Below, one piece after another: positions 12,088-21,082 of a DNA stretch of 45,149 bases; position 1 is the first letter of the stretch, and each line of letters begins with the position of its first letter. The position numbers and the translations under genes were made by a program. The notes beneath the pieces are model-generated. The model had not been told where the DNA came from, ran no database searches, and worked only from the letters and a program-made list of their open reading frames with translations. Source of the stretch: a virus; the IMG/VR virus record IMGVR_UViG_3300028920_000115, positions 1-45,149 of that record; one strand, 5' to 3'.

Positions 12088-12363
12088 ATGACATTTAAAG
12101 CTAAATTAAGAAAGGTGGGGAATAGTCTAGGGGTGCTTATACCTAAGGAGGTTATAACGCATTTAGAGGATGAATGGGGTGTTAATGTTATAACTGCTGG
12201 GGATAGTATTTACCTAGATGTTATAACTAAAGATATTGAGCATGCTGATACGCCTTGTGGAGTTCTACCTTTAGTGCCCGAGAATAGTGTTCCCCATCCA
12301 AGTCAGATGAAGACAGGTCGTATGGTGTTTAATTATAATAAAGGTGTGTATGAGAGAAAATGA
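12088..12363 (+). CDS. SpoVT/AbrB-fold DNA-binding protein (MazE-like)
   Basis: 91 residues. KLRKVGNSLGVLIPKEVI at the N-terminus is the swapped-hairpin AbrB/MazE fold, which binds DNA as a dimer. The C-terminal 45 residues are not typical of antitoxins, and no toxin gene follows; instead ATGA overlap couples it to the large terminase. It may regulate the late operon or assist packaging. Codons here and in the terminase use more G/T than the neighbours. Confidence 0.85.
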   Translation: MTFKAKLRKVGNSLGVLIPKEVITHLEDEWGVNVITAGDSIYLDVITKDIEHADTPCGVLPLVPENSVPHPSQMKTGRMVFNYNKGVYERK

Positions 12364-13685
12364 ACAAATTACAAAAGAAAATAGGTTGGGAGCCTCATGA
12401 TGCCCAGAAGAAGATATTAGCCTCGGATAGTAAAGATATTGTAATCTGTGCTGGTAGACGTTTTGGAAAGAGTGCCCTGTGTGCGTACGTTATCTTAGAA
12501 GCCTTGGTTAAGAGTTGTATGGACATATTAGATGGTAAGGATGTTAAGCCTGCTAGGATATGGATTGTAGCCCCGAATTATGATTTAACAGATAAAGTGT
12601 TTCAAGAGTTAATTAGGTTCTTTTTAAAGGTGTTCCCTGATTGGGGTAAATGTGTCACTACCAGAACGCCAGCGATGATTAAGACGCCCCTTGGTCCAGA
12701 AGTTCGTTGTAAGAGTGCAGATAACCCTCAATCCCTATTAGGAGAAGAATTGGATTTATTGGTAATAGATGAATGCTCACGTGTTAAAAAGAGTACTTAT
12801 GAAGTAAATCTGTATCCAACTACTACCAATAGACCGAATTGTAGAAGATTTTACATTAGTACCCCGTTTGGAAAGAATTGGTTCTATGACGAATGGTTGA
12901 GAGCCAAAAAGAAAGGAGGTGCCTTTCATTTCACCACTAAAGACAATACAACGATTGTTGACGTAGAAAAGATGTGGGAAGACAGTAAGTCTCGTTTACC
13001 TGCTGATGTGTTTGCCCAGGAATTTGAAGCTGCTTTCCTAGATAGTGCCAGTGCGGTCTTCAGAGGCGTGAGAGACTGTATAGATGCCCGTTTAGAGGGT
13101 GGTAAAGAGCCTCAGAGAGGACATCAATACCTAATGGGTGTAGATATAGCGAAATTCAATGATTTTACCGTTTTAACCGTAATAGACAAGAATACCCACG
13201 AAGTTGTGGCTATAGACAGGTTTAACAAGATAGATTATCCTTTACAAAAGAGACGTATCTATTCATTGGCTAACAAGTATGGAGCCAAAATAGTAATGGA
13301 TGCTATGAATGCAGGAGCCAGCATTAGTGATGATTTAAAGGCAGAAGGATTACATATTATTGACTTCAAGGCGGCAGAAGTAAAACAAGCAGACTGGCAG
13401 AAGAAAAGTAGTAAAGTCTTAATGATAGATAAATTGAGTTCATTTATACAGGAGAAGAATATTAAAATTCCTCCCAACCAGGCGTTAATAGATGAATTAG
13501 AAGCCTTCGGTTATACTATGACTGAAAGTGGAAATATCACCTATGAAGCTCCCCCAGGACTACATGATGACATGGTTAATTCCTTGGGATTAGCAGTCTG
13601 GTTATTGCAAGGGAAAACAAAAAGAGAATTAACAGAGGCAGTAAAGTCGATACCGCCTGCTAAAAAACCATTTCAATACGTATGA
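12360..13685 (+). CDS. Terminase large subunit
   Basis: 441 residues. The ATPase half has Walker A AGRRFGKS (31-38) and Walker B LLVIDE (133-138); SRVKKST and the ISTPFG motif follow. The nuclease half has MGVDIAKFNDFT (Asp262), IVMDAMNAG (Asp314) and HDDMVNS (Asp403-404), the acidic RNase H-like cluster. The length is usual for the family. It pumps DNA into the prohead and cuts concatemers. Start chosen by ATGA overlap with the AbrB-like gene. Confidence 0.96.
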   Translation: MNKLQKKIGWEPHDAQKKILASDSKDIVICAGRRFGKSALCAYVILEALVKSCMDILDGKDVKPARIWIVAPNYDLTDKVFQELIRFFLKVFPDWGKCVTTRTPAMIKTPLGPEVRCKSADNPQSLLGEELDLLVIDECSRVKKSTYEVNLYPTTTNRPNCRRFYISTPFGKNWFYDEWLRAKKKGGAFHFTTKDNTTIVDVEKMWEDSKSRLPADVFAQEFEAAFLDSASAVFRGVRDCIDARLEGGKEPQRGHQYLMGVDIAKFNDFTVLTVIDKNTHEVVAIDRFNKIDYPLQKRRIYSLANKYGAKIVMDAMNAGASISDDLKAEGLHIIDFKAAEVKQADWQKKSSKVLMIDKLSSFIQEKNIKIPPNQALIDELEAFGYTMTESGNITYEAPPGLHDDMVNSLGLAVWLLQGKTKRELTEAVKSIPPAKKPFQYV

Positions 13686-13834
13686 AAGAAGAAAAAAAAG
13701 TAAAAACAAGTAAAAAAGACAAAATTAAAGACCTCATTAGAAAGAGAATTAGTGATGTCTATGACAGAGCCCCAGTTGGTTCATTAAACGAAGCTGACTT
13801 AGGCAAGTTAGCCGAAGATATAGAGAAATTATAA
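13682..13834 (+). CDS. Small hypothetical protein after terminase
   Basis: 50 residues. The first half is nearly all Lys and Glu (KEEKKVKTSKKDKIKDLIRK), the rest helical. Starts by ATGA overlap with the large terminase, so co-translated. It could be a packaging accessory; no family recognised. Confidence 0.6.
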   Translation: MKEEKKVKTSKKDKIKDLIRKRISDVYDRAPVGSLNEADLGKLAEDIEKL

Positions 13835-13836
13835 TT

Positions 13837-14427
13837 ATGTTTTACGCAGGACCTGTGAAAAAAGTCAGGATAACACCTGATAATCTAAATATGTTTAAGA
13901 TTGTGGATGACAGGACAGAACGCCCTGATTTTGTCTTAGATAGAAAGGCTTTAGAAAAAAAGATGATTGCTTATGAGAACGGACAAAATGACATTAGGAC
14001 ATATCCAGAAAGATATGACCTATCTGTCCTAACCTATACCCAATATGTAGACCCTTATCTAGTAAACGATGGTTGCCACAGAATTGAGGCAATGAGAAAT
14101 ATGTTACCAGACAGAATAGATGGATTTGATTTCTGGCTTATTCCAAGTAATGTAGCTGGGGCTCAAACCAAAGAAGAAGCTCTCCGATTAAATGAAATGG
14201 TCGATGAAGAGCTTAAAAAGAATGGTTTACCATTATGGGTAAAGAAATTTGATTTCAAGGAAATAGACGGAAAGCTAGTGGCTTGGAAGAATATCAATAT
14301 TATAGACACTGGCGATATTAATCAACCTCTCCATTTCGGAGTTGACTGGTTCTTAAACGAAGGCATACATTTTGCTGACGGAAAGGAACTAGAAGACCTC
14401 CCAAGATGGAGTGACCTAATAACATGA
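13837..14427 (+). CDS. Hypothetical protein, possible ParB/sulfiredoxin-like fold
   Basis: 196 residues between terminase and portal. LVNDGCHRIEAM resembles the DG-HR motif of ParB/Srx-like nucleases and ADP-ribosyltransferase-adjacent phage proteins, preceded by a plausible strand-helix pattern. The remainder is rich in Asp and Trp and unfamiliar. The stop overlaps the portal start as ATGA, which suggests a structural or packaging role. The fold assignment is tentative. Confidence 0.6.
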   Translation: MFYAGPVKKVRITPDNLNMFKIVDDRTERPDFVLDRKALEKKMIAYENGQNDIRTYPERYDLSVLTYTQYVDPYLVNDGCHRIEAMRNMLPDRIDGFDFWLIPSNVAGAQTKEEALRLNEMVDEELKKNGLPLWVKKFDFKEIDGKLVAWKNINIIDTGDINQPLHFGVDWFLNEGIHFADGKELEDLPRWSDLIT

Positions 14428-16190
14428 CAGATATAGAAAACCCATTACGTTTGGTCGAAGGAGAAATCAGAGACTTTGAATCTAATGAAATTCAAGTGGT
14501 CCCTGGCTTTTATTTTAATCAGAAAGACACTATTGAGCAGATTTACTTGTATCACAATTCTAAATATCAGACAGGAGAAATAGACGCAGATGGTGACCGT
14601 AAGTTCTTCCTCAATATATCCAAGAACCCATGTAAGATTTACACCAAAGCCATAGACTTTGATACCAAGAATATTAAAATCTTAACTGAGGCTGGACAAG
14701 ACCCATTGAAGACTTGGTTCTTTGAGAGGGACTTAAAATACTGGATGAAAGATATTCAATTCGGTAAGGTCTTAAATAGGATTTGTAAAGAATTACCAAT
14801 CTTCGGCAGTGTGGTCTTAAAGATAGTAGATAACGTTCCTATGTTCGTTGACCTTAGGAACTTTTTTGTTGCCCCTAACGCAGACACTTTAGATGACTCA
14901 GACTTTATTACTGAGATTCACCGATATACTATTCCTCAATTTAGAGAGGTGGCCAATAGAATGGGTTTTAAAGATATTGAAAAGACCATTAAAGAATTCA
15001 GAGAAACACGTAAATCTAAATATATTAACGTTTATGAGAGGTATGGCGACATAGAAGAAAAGAACGGATATGTTTACAAGAGAATGTATATTGCTGACGT
15101 TGGAGAAGATACCTATGACCATAACTCAGACAAAGTAATTAACTCAGCAGGAGTAGTTCTTAAAGAGGATGAAATAGAGAAACATCCTTATTGGGAGTTC
15201 CACCTTGACAAAATACCAGGCAGATGGCTTGGTGTTGGAGTGGTAGAATCATTGTTTGAGCCTCAAATTAAACAAAACGAAACAGCTAACTTAGAGTCAA
15301 AGGCAGCTTATCACTTAGCACTTCTCTTGTTCCAAACCAGAGATAGTGCTGTTAATAGGAACTTGCTTAAAGATACAAGAAATGGAGATGTCTTAACTAC
15401 TGACTCAGAGATTACTCAGGTAGGAATGCAATATCCAAACCTTGCCTTCTTTAATGAGCAAACTCGTAAGTGGTTAGAGAACAGAGATGAATTGACCTTT
15501 AGCTATGATGTAGTCCAAGGAGAACGTTTACCAGCAGGAACCCCATTAGGTTCAGCCAGATTGGCGGCTAGTATGACCCTATCTCACTTTGACCAAGTTA
15601 GAGAGAACATAGCTATCACAGTCAAAGAATTACTATTCAAAGTAGTTATTCCTAATTTTGCCAAACAAAATAACAAAGAACATATTGTCAGAATTGCTGG
15701 TGAAGACCTAGATAAGGTTAACAAAATGATTATTAACCAGAAAGCAACAGATGCCTTATTCAGATACATTGTTAGAAACAACAGTCTTCCAAGCAAGGAT
15801 GAATACGAGATAATCAAACTTGGTATCGAGGAGTCAGTAAATCAAGAAAAAGAAGTATTGATTAAGATTCCAAAAGACTTTTACAAGAACCTTAAATACT
15901 CTATTGACATAGATATTACAGGTGAGTCAGTAGATACCAGAGTTAGATTTGCTACACGACAAGCTATCTTACAGGCTATTACCACAGACCCAACAATGAC
16001 CACAGACCCTACTAAGAGAAAGATATTGTTTGGAATGGCAGAAGATGGCGGAATAAACCCTAACGACTTATTTGAACCAATTAAAAAAGGTGTAGAGCAA
16101 ATGATGCCTCAACGTGGAGCTGGTGGTGGCGTGAGTGCCCCTGCTTTTGCCCCAACTGAGATGCCAGGAGCTGAAACCCAAACATTATGA
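14424..16190 (+). CDS. Portal protein
   Basis: 588 residues, right size and position (terminase, then portal, then scaffold and capsid). Typical features: an acidic N-terminus, a central segment with EPQIKQNETANLESKAAYHL (a portal stem helix), GERLPAGTPLGSARLAAS, then a long alpha-helical part and a Gly/Pro-rich C-terminal tail. The twelve-subunit ring forms the DNA channel and the head-tail joint. Confidence 0.82.
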   Translation: MTDIENPLRLVEGEIRDFESNEIQVVPGFYFNQKDTIEQIYLYHNSKYQTGEIDADGDRKFFLNISKNPCKIYTKAIDFDTKNIKILTEAGQDPLKTWFFERDLKYWMKDIQFGKVLNRICKELPIFGSVVLKIVDNVPMFVDLRNFFVAPNADTLDDSDFITEIHRYTIPQFREVANRMGFKDIEKTIKEFRETRKSKYINVYERYGDIEEKNGYVYKRMYIADVGEDTYDHNSDKVINSAGVVLKEDEIEKHPYWEFHLDKIPGRWLGVGVVESLFEPQIKQNETANLESKAAYHLALLLFQTRDSAVNRNLLKDTRNGDVLTTDSEITQVGMQYPNLAFFNEQTRKWLENRDELTFSYDVVQGERLPAGTPLGSARLAASMTLSHFDQVRENIAITVKELLFKVVIPNFAKQNNKEHIVRIAGEDLDKVNKMIINQKATDALFRYIVRNNSLPSKDEYEIIKLGIEESVNQEKEVLIKIPKDFYKNLKYSIDIDITGESVDTRVRFATRQAILQAITTDPTMTTDPTKRKILFGMAEDGGINPNDLFEPIKKGVEQMMPQRGAGGGVSAPAFAPTEMPGAETQTL

Positions 16191-16417
16191 ACAAAGAACA
16201 AATAAATGAACTCGTAAGAGAAATATCTAAAACATCACATGGCGAGGCACTAAGAATATATCTCACAGAGAAAGTAAAAGAGATTAAAGACATAGAAAAG
16301 ATAACAAGCTACGAAGAACTAATAGGAAGAAAGATAGCCAGTAAGTATTTGAACGAGATAATCAGGTTCATTTATTCGAAAGACGTTCCAAAGAAGGGAA
16401 CAAATGAATATGTGTAA
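16187..16417 (+). CDS. Small hypothetical protein
   Basis: 76 residues, helical, starting by ATGA overlap with the portal gene. KVKEIKDIEKITSYEELIGR is a typical short amphipathic helix pair. It lies between portal and scaffold, a common place for head-completion or DNA-ejection accessories. No family recognised. Confidence 0.6.
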   Translation: MNKEQINELVREISKTSHGEALRIYLTEKVKEIKDIEKITSYEELIGRKIASKYLNEIIRFIYSKDVPKKGTNEYV

Positions 16418-16419
16418 AG

Positions 16420-16437
16420 GTCGTATAAGTCGTATAA
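16420..16437 (+). repeat. Tandem 9-bp repeat before the scaffold gene
   Basis: GTCGTATAA occurs twice in tandem (16420-16428, 16429-16437), the second running into TATAAT. No -35 box is seen at the right spacing. A related AGTCGTAAAAC lies near 12063. It might be a regulator site or chance. Confidence 0.4.
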
Positions 16438-16459
16438 TTAGTTTAAATGTTTAAAAAAC

Positions 16460-17050
16460 ATGCAAAACCAAACCTCAGAAGAAACCCAAGAGGAGACACT
16501 AGAGGAACCTGTTGAAGAAACCCTTGAAGACTCCGTCGAGGAAACCTCAGATGAGACGGTGGAGACGGAAACTCCAGAGGAAACCCCATCAGTCGATTAT
16601 GAATCTAAGTTTAAAGCATCTCAATCCGAGGCACTTAAACTTAAAAAGCAACTCGACGAAATGAAGAAGTCAAAGAAGTCTTCTACTACTTCTAACTCAG
16701 AACCGTTAGACGTTGACTCTATCTTAGAAGTCCAAACAGCTACCAAAGGCTTGGATGCCGATGAAGTTGAGGAACTAAGATTAAGAGCCAAAGCTACTGG
16801 TGAAAGTTTAACAGAGGCTAGAAAGAACGATAACTTTGTCTTATGGCGTGAAGCTAAAAAAGCAAAGGTCGCAAAAGAAAAGGCATTGAAGCCTTCTTCT
16901 ACTCAAACCGAGAGTTCTAAGCCAAAGACTTTAGAAGACCGTCTTGCTGAGGCAAAGACATTCGAGGAAAAAGAGAAAATCTTAAGTGAGGTTGGTATGA
17001 ATCCGATGCAACTCGGAACCGATATCAATCACGTTGAAGATTTTATGTAG
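16460..17050 (+). CDS. Scaffold protein
   Basis: 196 residues, directly upstream of the major capsid gene. The N-terminal 50 are Glu, Thr and Val rich in repeats (ETLEEPVEETLEDSVEET). Lys-rich, helical segments follow, with an ordered C-terminus that may contact the capsid. Low-complexity acidic start, coiled helical middle and position all fit an assembly scaffold. Confidence 0.78.
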   Translation: MQNQTSEETQEETLEEPVEETLEDSVEETSDETVETETPEETPSVDYESKFKASQSEALKLKKQLDEMKKSKKSSTTSNSEPLDVDSILEVQTATKGLDADEVEELRLRAKATGESLTEARKNDNFVLWREAKKAKVAKEKALKPSSTQTESSKPKTLEDRLAEAKTFEEKEKILSEVGMNPMQLGTDINHVEDFM

Positions 17051-17069
17051 AGGGCAACAATGAACAAAA

Positions 17070-18020
17070 ATGCCTAATACAGTTAACAACTACGGTTACG
17101 GAACAGGTATTTCCCCTACAATTTGGAGCGAAATGGTGCAGCAACCTCTTTACAAGCAATTAGTTGCTTTAAAGGTTTGTAACACCAGATTAGCCTCTAA
17201 ATTGACTTACGGAAAAGCTATCCAACTACCTAAATTCAACGATGTATCAGCTAAGGTTTATACCCCTGGTACTGACATGACTGCTACTAACCAAGAATGG
17301 TCTTACGATACTATTAACGTATCTACAAGAAAATACACAATGTCATACTTTGATGACACTGAGTTAATCCAAACTAACGTATCAGTTATGAGTGAACTTG
17401 CTAGAGACGCTGGTTATCAATTAAAGAATGCTATCGATACATTTGCATTCACAAAGATTACTGGAGGAACTAGCATTGGATTATCAGCAGTAGACAGAAG
17501 TGATGTTTACGCTGACAGTTCAACTGGAGGTATTACTGCATCAACTGCCGTTATTATCGACTTGTTTGCTGGAGTTACAGAAGTACTTCGAACAAATAAC
17601 GTTGAGGAAATGGGAGACTGGTGTGCAGTAGTTACTCCTAAGGTAGCTAGATTGATTGAGATTAAAGCTGCTAACACAGGATTTAACGTAGCAGATGCTA
17701 CATTGAAGAATGGTTATGCAGGTAAATGGATGGGTTACGAGATTTATATCTCTAACAACCTACCAACAGGTGCAATTTCAGCCTTAGCTCCTTCAACAAT
17801 TGGAGGACCAACAGCTGCTGCATCAACAGTCACAGGAACAGCTTGTTACTTCGGAAGAAAGGGAATGATTGACCTAATCGTTCAAAAGGCACCATCTATG
17901 GAAATGAGAAAACCATCTAACAAGATTGGTACAAACCTCGTTACATGGACATTATACGGTGCTGGAGTAACATACAAGAACAGAGGCAGAGCAAGAAACG
18001 TTGCTCTAGTAGCTCTCTAG
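17070..18020 (+). CDS. Major capsid protein (HK97-type fold)
   Basis: 316 residues. VCNTRLASKLTYGKAIQLPK, the spine and A-domain-like segments (VVTPKVARLIEIKAANTG, GYEIYISNNLP) and a Gly/Thr-rich loop fit an HK97-fold capsid, as does the order scaffold then capsid. The codon use is more polished than the small genes, suggesting high expression. A strong hairpin lies 30 bases after the stop. Confidence 0.85.
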   Translation: MPNTVNNYGYGTGISPTIWSEMVQQPLYKQLVALKVCNTRLASKLTYGKAIQLPKFNDVSAKVYTPGTDMTATNQEWSYDTINVSTRKYTMSYFDDTELIQTNVSVMSELARDAGYQLKNAIDTFAFTKITGGTSIGLSAVDRSDVYADSSTGGITASTAVIIDLFAGVTEVLRTNNVEEMGDWCAVVTPKVARLIEIKAANTGFNVADATLKNGYAGKWMGYEIYISNNLPTGAISALAPSTIGGPTAAASTVTGTACYFGRKGMIDLIVQKAPSMEMRKPSNKIGTNLVTWTLYGAGVTYKNRGRARNVALVAL

Positions 18021-18050
18021 GATATTGTAAATTAAAATTTGTGTAATTCA

Positions 18051-18080
18051 TTGGACTGGGGACTTCGGTCCCTGGTCCAA
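18051..18080 (+). promoter_or_regulatory. Strong UUCG hairpin after the capsid gene
   Basis: TTGGAC, TG, GGGAC, TTCG, GTCCC, TG, GTCCAA: 11 pairs around a UUCG tetraloop, with one 2x2 internal loop. No T-run follows, so it is not a standard terminator. It more likely stabilises the capsid mRNA end or limits read-through into the glycan cassette. Confidence 0.75.
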
Positions 18081-18090
18081 CTCAAACAAT

Positions 18091-18330
18091 ATGAAAAAAA
18101 TTAAAGAGTTTATCTCCAAAATGTATAGAAGATTTGTTGCCTGGAGATGCAAGAGACAATTACTGAAGCGTAGAGTATTTGATTATGAATTAGAACTAAT
18201 AAACGAAAGATGGCTTATTAAGAGAATTCAGGATGGACAAGCTGGTAGAAGACAGGAATTAACCCAATGTCAGGCAAGAATAAAAGAAATAGACATGTTT
18301 ATAAAGTACCTTAAAAATATAAAGAATTAA
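18091..18330 (+). CDS. Small basic helical protein
   Basis: 79 residues, Lys/Arg-rich and almost entirely helical (MYRRFVAWRCKRQLLKRRVF, then a second coiled-coil half). It lies between capsid and glycan cassette. Could be a capsid decoration or DNA-binding virion protein. No family recognised. Confidence 0.6.
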   Translation: MKKIKEFISKMYRRFVAWRCKRQLLKRRVFDYELELINERWLIKRIQDGQAGRRQELTQCQARIKEIDMFIKYLKNIKN

Positions 18331-18334
18331 TATT

Positions 18335-19594
18335 ATGTCAAGAATAGCATTTTATTTAGACAATATAGATATTTGGAAATCAGGCATCTGGTATCATCGC
18401 CAGGATGTCCCAACAAGAGCTTTAATGAAGAGAGGGCATAATGCCATGCAGTTGGTAATGGTAGATAAAATTCCAGACAAGTATATGGAATTCCCTAATA
18501 CAGTTGTAGTGGGAAGAATTTATCCAGACCACTCTAATCCATTAAAAGCAATCAGGGATTACCAGAAACAAGGTAAAAGAGTAATCTGTGATATAGACGA
18601 TAACTATTGGTCAGTGGACCCATCTAATCCTTCTAAGTTTGTTAGTAATGCGTATAAGGATATGTATGAAACTATGCTTAAAGAAGCAGATGCAGTAACT
18701 ACACCAAGTAAATACTTAGCCAAGAAGATTAAGAAGTTAACTAAGAAACCAGTATTCTTCTGTCCTAATGGAATTGATTATGATGATTACAAGGAACGCC
18801 CAAGAATCAATGGTCAATTAGAGAAGAAGAGAGAGGCTGCCTTAGAAAACCTAACTAATGCTTCTGCAGAATTGGGCGTAAAAGACAAAAAGAAGTTCAG
18901 AGAAGCAGTAGACACCATTCTTCCTTATGATAGAAAACTCAAGGTAGGATACATGGGAGCTGCAAGTCACTGGAAAGACCTTCAGCTAATTGCTGATGTC
19001 GTATTAGAGCTCCAAAAGAATTATAACTTTAGCTTTGGACTCTATGGTATGGTTGGTGAACCATTAGAGGCGGCAATGTATAGTTATGGCAAACTTCTAA
19101 CAAGTGGAAGCAAACCAGAACAAAACGAATACTTTAAGGGTGCTTTAGACTTCTATGACAAATTAAAGAATATGGACATGTATCATGTTCCATTCTATCC
19201 ACCAGAGATGCATCCAGAGATACTTTCTGAGTGTGACTTCGATATTGCCTTAGCTCCATTAGAAGATAGCGAGTTTAACCGAGGCAAAAGTAATATTAAA
19301 TTCTATGAGTATGCCGCAGTGGGAACAGTAACTTTAGCCTCAGATGTTCTTCCTTACAAGGAGGAGTGTAACTACCGAGCCAAGAATACCTTTAAAGACT
19401 GGTATAACAAATTAGAGAAGTTGTTAGTTGATGAAGAATTTAGAAACAAGATTCTTAAGCAACAACAAGACTGGGTAAAGGAACACCGAAGTCTTGAAAA
19501 GATAGGATTAGCTTGGGAGATGGCTTGTCAGAAACCAGGAGGATTAGAGGTTACAAATCAACGTGAGTGGAAAAAACACTTCTGGAAATTATGA
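18335..19594 (+). CDS. Glycosyltransferase, GT-B fold (GT4-like)
   Basis: 419 residues. The N-terminal domain has SGIWYHRQDVPTRALMKRGH and DIDDNYW; the C-terminal nucleotide-sugar domain has LKVGYMGAASHWKDL and ALAPLEDSEFNRGKSNIKFYEYAAVG, the EX7E-type region of GT4 enzymes. It would transfer a sugar from a nucleotide donor. First gene of the cassette, starting four bases after the previous gene. The acceptor is unknown; the position inside the head operon suggests a virion component. Confidence 0.85.
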   Translation: MSRIAFYLDNIDIWKSGIWYHRQDVPTRALMKRGHNAMQLVMVDKIPDKYMEFPNTVVVGRIYPDHSNPLKAIRDYQKQGKRVICDIDDNYWSVDPSNPSKFVSNAYKDMYETMLKEADAVTTPSKYLAKKIKKLTKKPVFFCPNGIDYDDYKERPRINGQLEKKREAALENLTNASAELGVKDKKKFREAVDTILPYDRKLKVGYMGAASHWKDLQLIADVVLELQKNYNFSFGLYGMVGEPLEAAMYSYGKLLTSGSKPEQNEYFKGALDFYDKLKNMDMYHVPFYPPEMHPEILSECDFDIALAPLEDSEFNRGKSNIKFYEYAAVGTVTLASDVLPYKEECNYRAKNTFKDWYNKLEKLLVDEEFRNKILKQQQDWVKEHRSLEKIGLAWEMACQKPGGLEVTNQREWKKHFWKL

Positions 19595-20505
19595 AGATTA
19601 ACGCCTACAACTGGAATAGCTGTATTACCAAGGTCTTAGAACGATTAGAAGAAAAGCACGAATTAGTAGAAGAGCCAGAGGATGCTGATGTAGTTGTTCT
19701 CTGGAATGAGATAGAGAAAGCTGGCTGGCTCAATATAGTTAAAAGAGCCCAAGCAAAAGGAATACCAGTTATCCTTTATCAACAGGGAGTATATGGAATA
19801 GACCGAGTAAGACCACCATTTAATGAGAAGATACATTCAGATGTAGTTCTTGTTTGGGGTCCAGGAGACAAAGATAGATTAGTTAAATACGGAGTGCCAG
19901 AAGAAAAGATTATTGTTACTGGTAGCCCAGTAGTTGACCGACTTATTCCTAAACAGAAACACGATGGTAAAAATGTAGTCTTTGCCTTAGAGCATTGGGA
20001 TTGGGGAGATGTTCCAGAAAATCATATCGTAGCTTCAGAGTTACGCAAGTTAACAGATGTTAACCTTATTACTAAAGGATTACATACAGAGAACTATACC
20101 GAGAACTTTGAGAACCCATTGATTTCAGCTAGGTGGTCAAACGACCATTTAGATATCGTTGCTGACCTTTTGTCAAGAACAGACCTAGTCGTGGCAATAT
20201 CTGAAAGCACATTTGCTTTACTAGCAGAAGTATTAGATATACCAGTAATTATCCCAGATGTCTGGGTTCCAAAAGCAAGAGCAGGAGATTATACATTCCT
20301 AGATTTTGAAAAGAACTGCTCTAATGCGGTAACAAAGTGTAGTTTAGAAGATTTAATTCCAACCATTAAAGAGCATTTAAAACACCCAGGGATTAAAAGA
20401 GAGGAGCGTAAGAAGAATGCTATAATGTGTGGTGGTATAGAAGTCGATAACCCAGTAGATAATTATGTAAGTATTATTGAAAAATATGGAAAAAGATTAC
20501 GCTAA
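19591..20505 (+). CDS. GT-B-like enzyme (glycosyl/glycerophosphotransferase or epimerase type)
   Basis: 304 residues from the ATGA overlap at 19591. Two Rossmann halves are visible: VVVLWNEIEKAGW, VILYQQGVYGIDR, and VWGPGDKDRLVKYGVPEEKIIVTGSPVVDRL, then VVAISESTFALLAEVLDIPVI. The pattern of GSP...R and SES-FALLAEV matches CDP-glycerol glycerophosphotransferases, UDP-GlcNAc 2-epimerases and polysialyltransferase-like enzymes. Which substrate is used cannot be told. Confidence 0.72.
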   Translation: MKINAYNWNSCITKVLERLEEKHELVEEPEDADVVVLWNEIEKAGWLNIVKRAQAKGIPVILYQQGVYGIDRVRPPFNEKIHSDVVLVWGPGDKDRLVKYGVPEEKIIVTGSPVVDRLIPKQKHDGKNVVFALEHWDWGDVPENHIVASELRKLTDVNLITKGLHTENYTENFENPLISARWSNDHLDIVADLLSRTDLVVAISESTFALLAEVLDIPVIIPDVWVPKARAGDYTFLDFEKNCSNAVTKCSLEDLIPTIKEHLKHPGIKREERKKNAIMCGGIEVDNPVDNYVSIIEKYGKRLR

Positions 20506-21082
20506 AAAAGACCTCCTAGATATTAAAAAAGTCTTAGACACCAGAGGAATTAAGTTCTTCTTGGCTTATGGAACTGCTCTAGGAGCTTATAGGGACAAAG
20601 ACTTTATAGATGGAGATGATGATATTGACTTGATTATTACCCAGAAACTCACCTTAAAGGAACGTAAGAAGATAGGATGGGCTCTATTGGATATAGGGTT
20701 TAAACGTCAAGACCGAGTAATGTTTAACGTCTTTGGTAGGTTTGAACAAGTTGGAGAAGGATATGACGGGACAGAGGAAACGGGCATAATAGTCTGTGAA
20801 AGATATGTTCCAGTAACTATATTCTTCTTTAGTGATGAAGAGAAGATGAAGTGTATTCCAAAGTTAGGTTCATTCCCAGTATTAGAAACCAAAGACAAAT
20901 TCTTTAAAGAGGGCGAAAAGATTAAGTTCTTAAAAGAAGATTTCTTAATTCCTAGTCCGATAGAAGAATACCTAGAATACACTTATGATGATTGGAAGAC
21001 TCCAGTTAGCGGAGAACACGCCAAACAATATTCAGAGATATATGGTGAAGAACATTTAAGACAAAAATATGGATTGGACTAG
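20486..21082 (+). CDS. LicD-family nucleotidyltransferase-fold protein
   Basis: 198 residues from the start at 20486. FLAYGTALGAYRDKDF then GDDDIDLII gives the Gly-Thr and DDDID motifs of LicD enzymes, which transfer phosphocholine or similar phospho-groups to surface glycans. The start overlaps the previous gene by 20 bases. Much of the C-terminal LicD region is shorter than the usual 250-270 residues. With a cytidylyltransferase in the same cassette it may attach a CDP-linked group. Confidence 0.82.
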   Translation: MEKDYAKKDLLDIKKVLDTRGIKFFLAYGTALGAYRDKDFIDGDDDIDLIITQKLTLKERKKIGWALLDIGFKRQDRVMFNVFGRFEQVGEGYDGTEETGIIVCERYVPVTIFFFSDEEKMKCIPKLGSFPVLETKDKFFKEGEKIKFLKEDFLIPSPIEEYLEYTYDDWKTPVSGEHAKQYSEIYGEEHLRQKYGLD

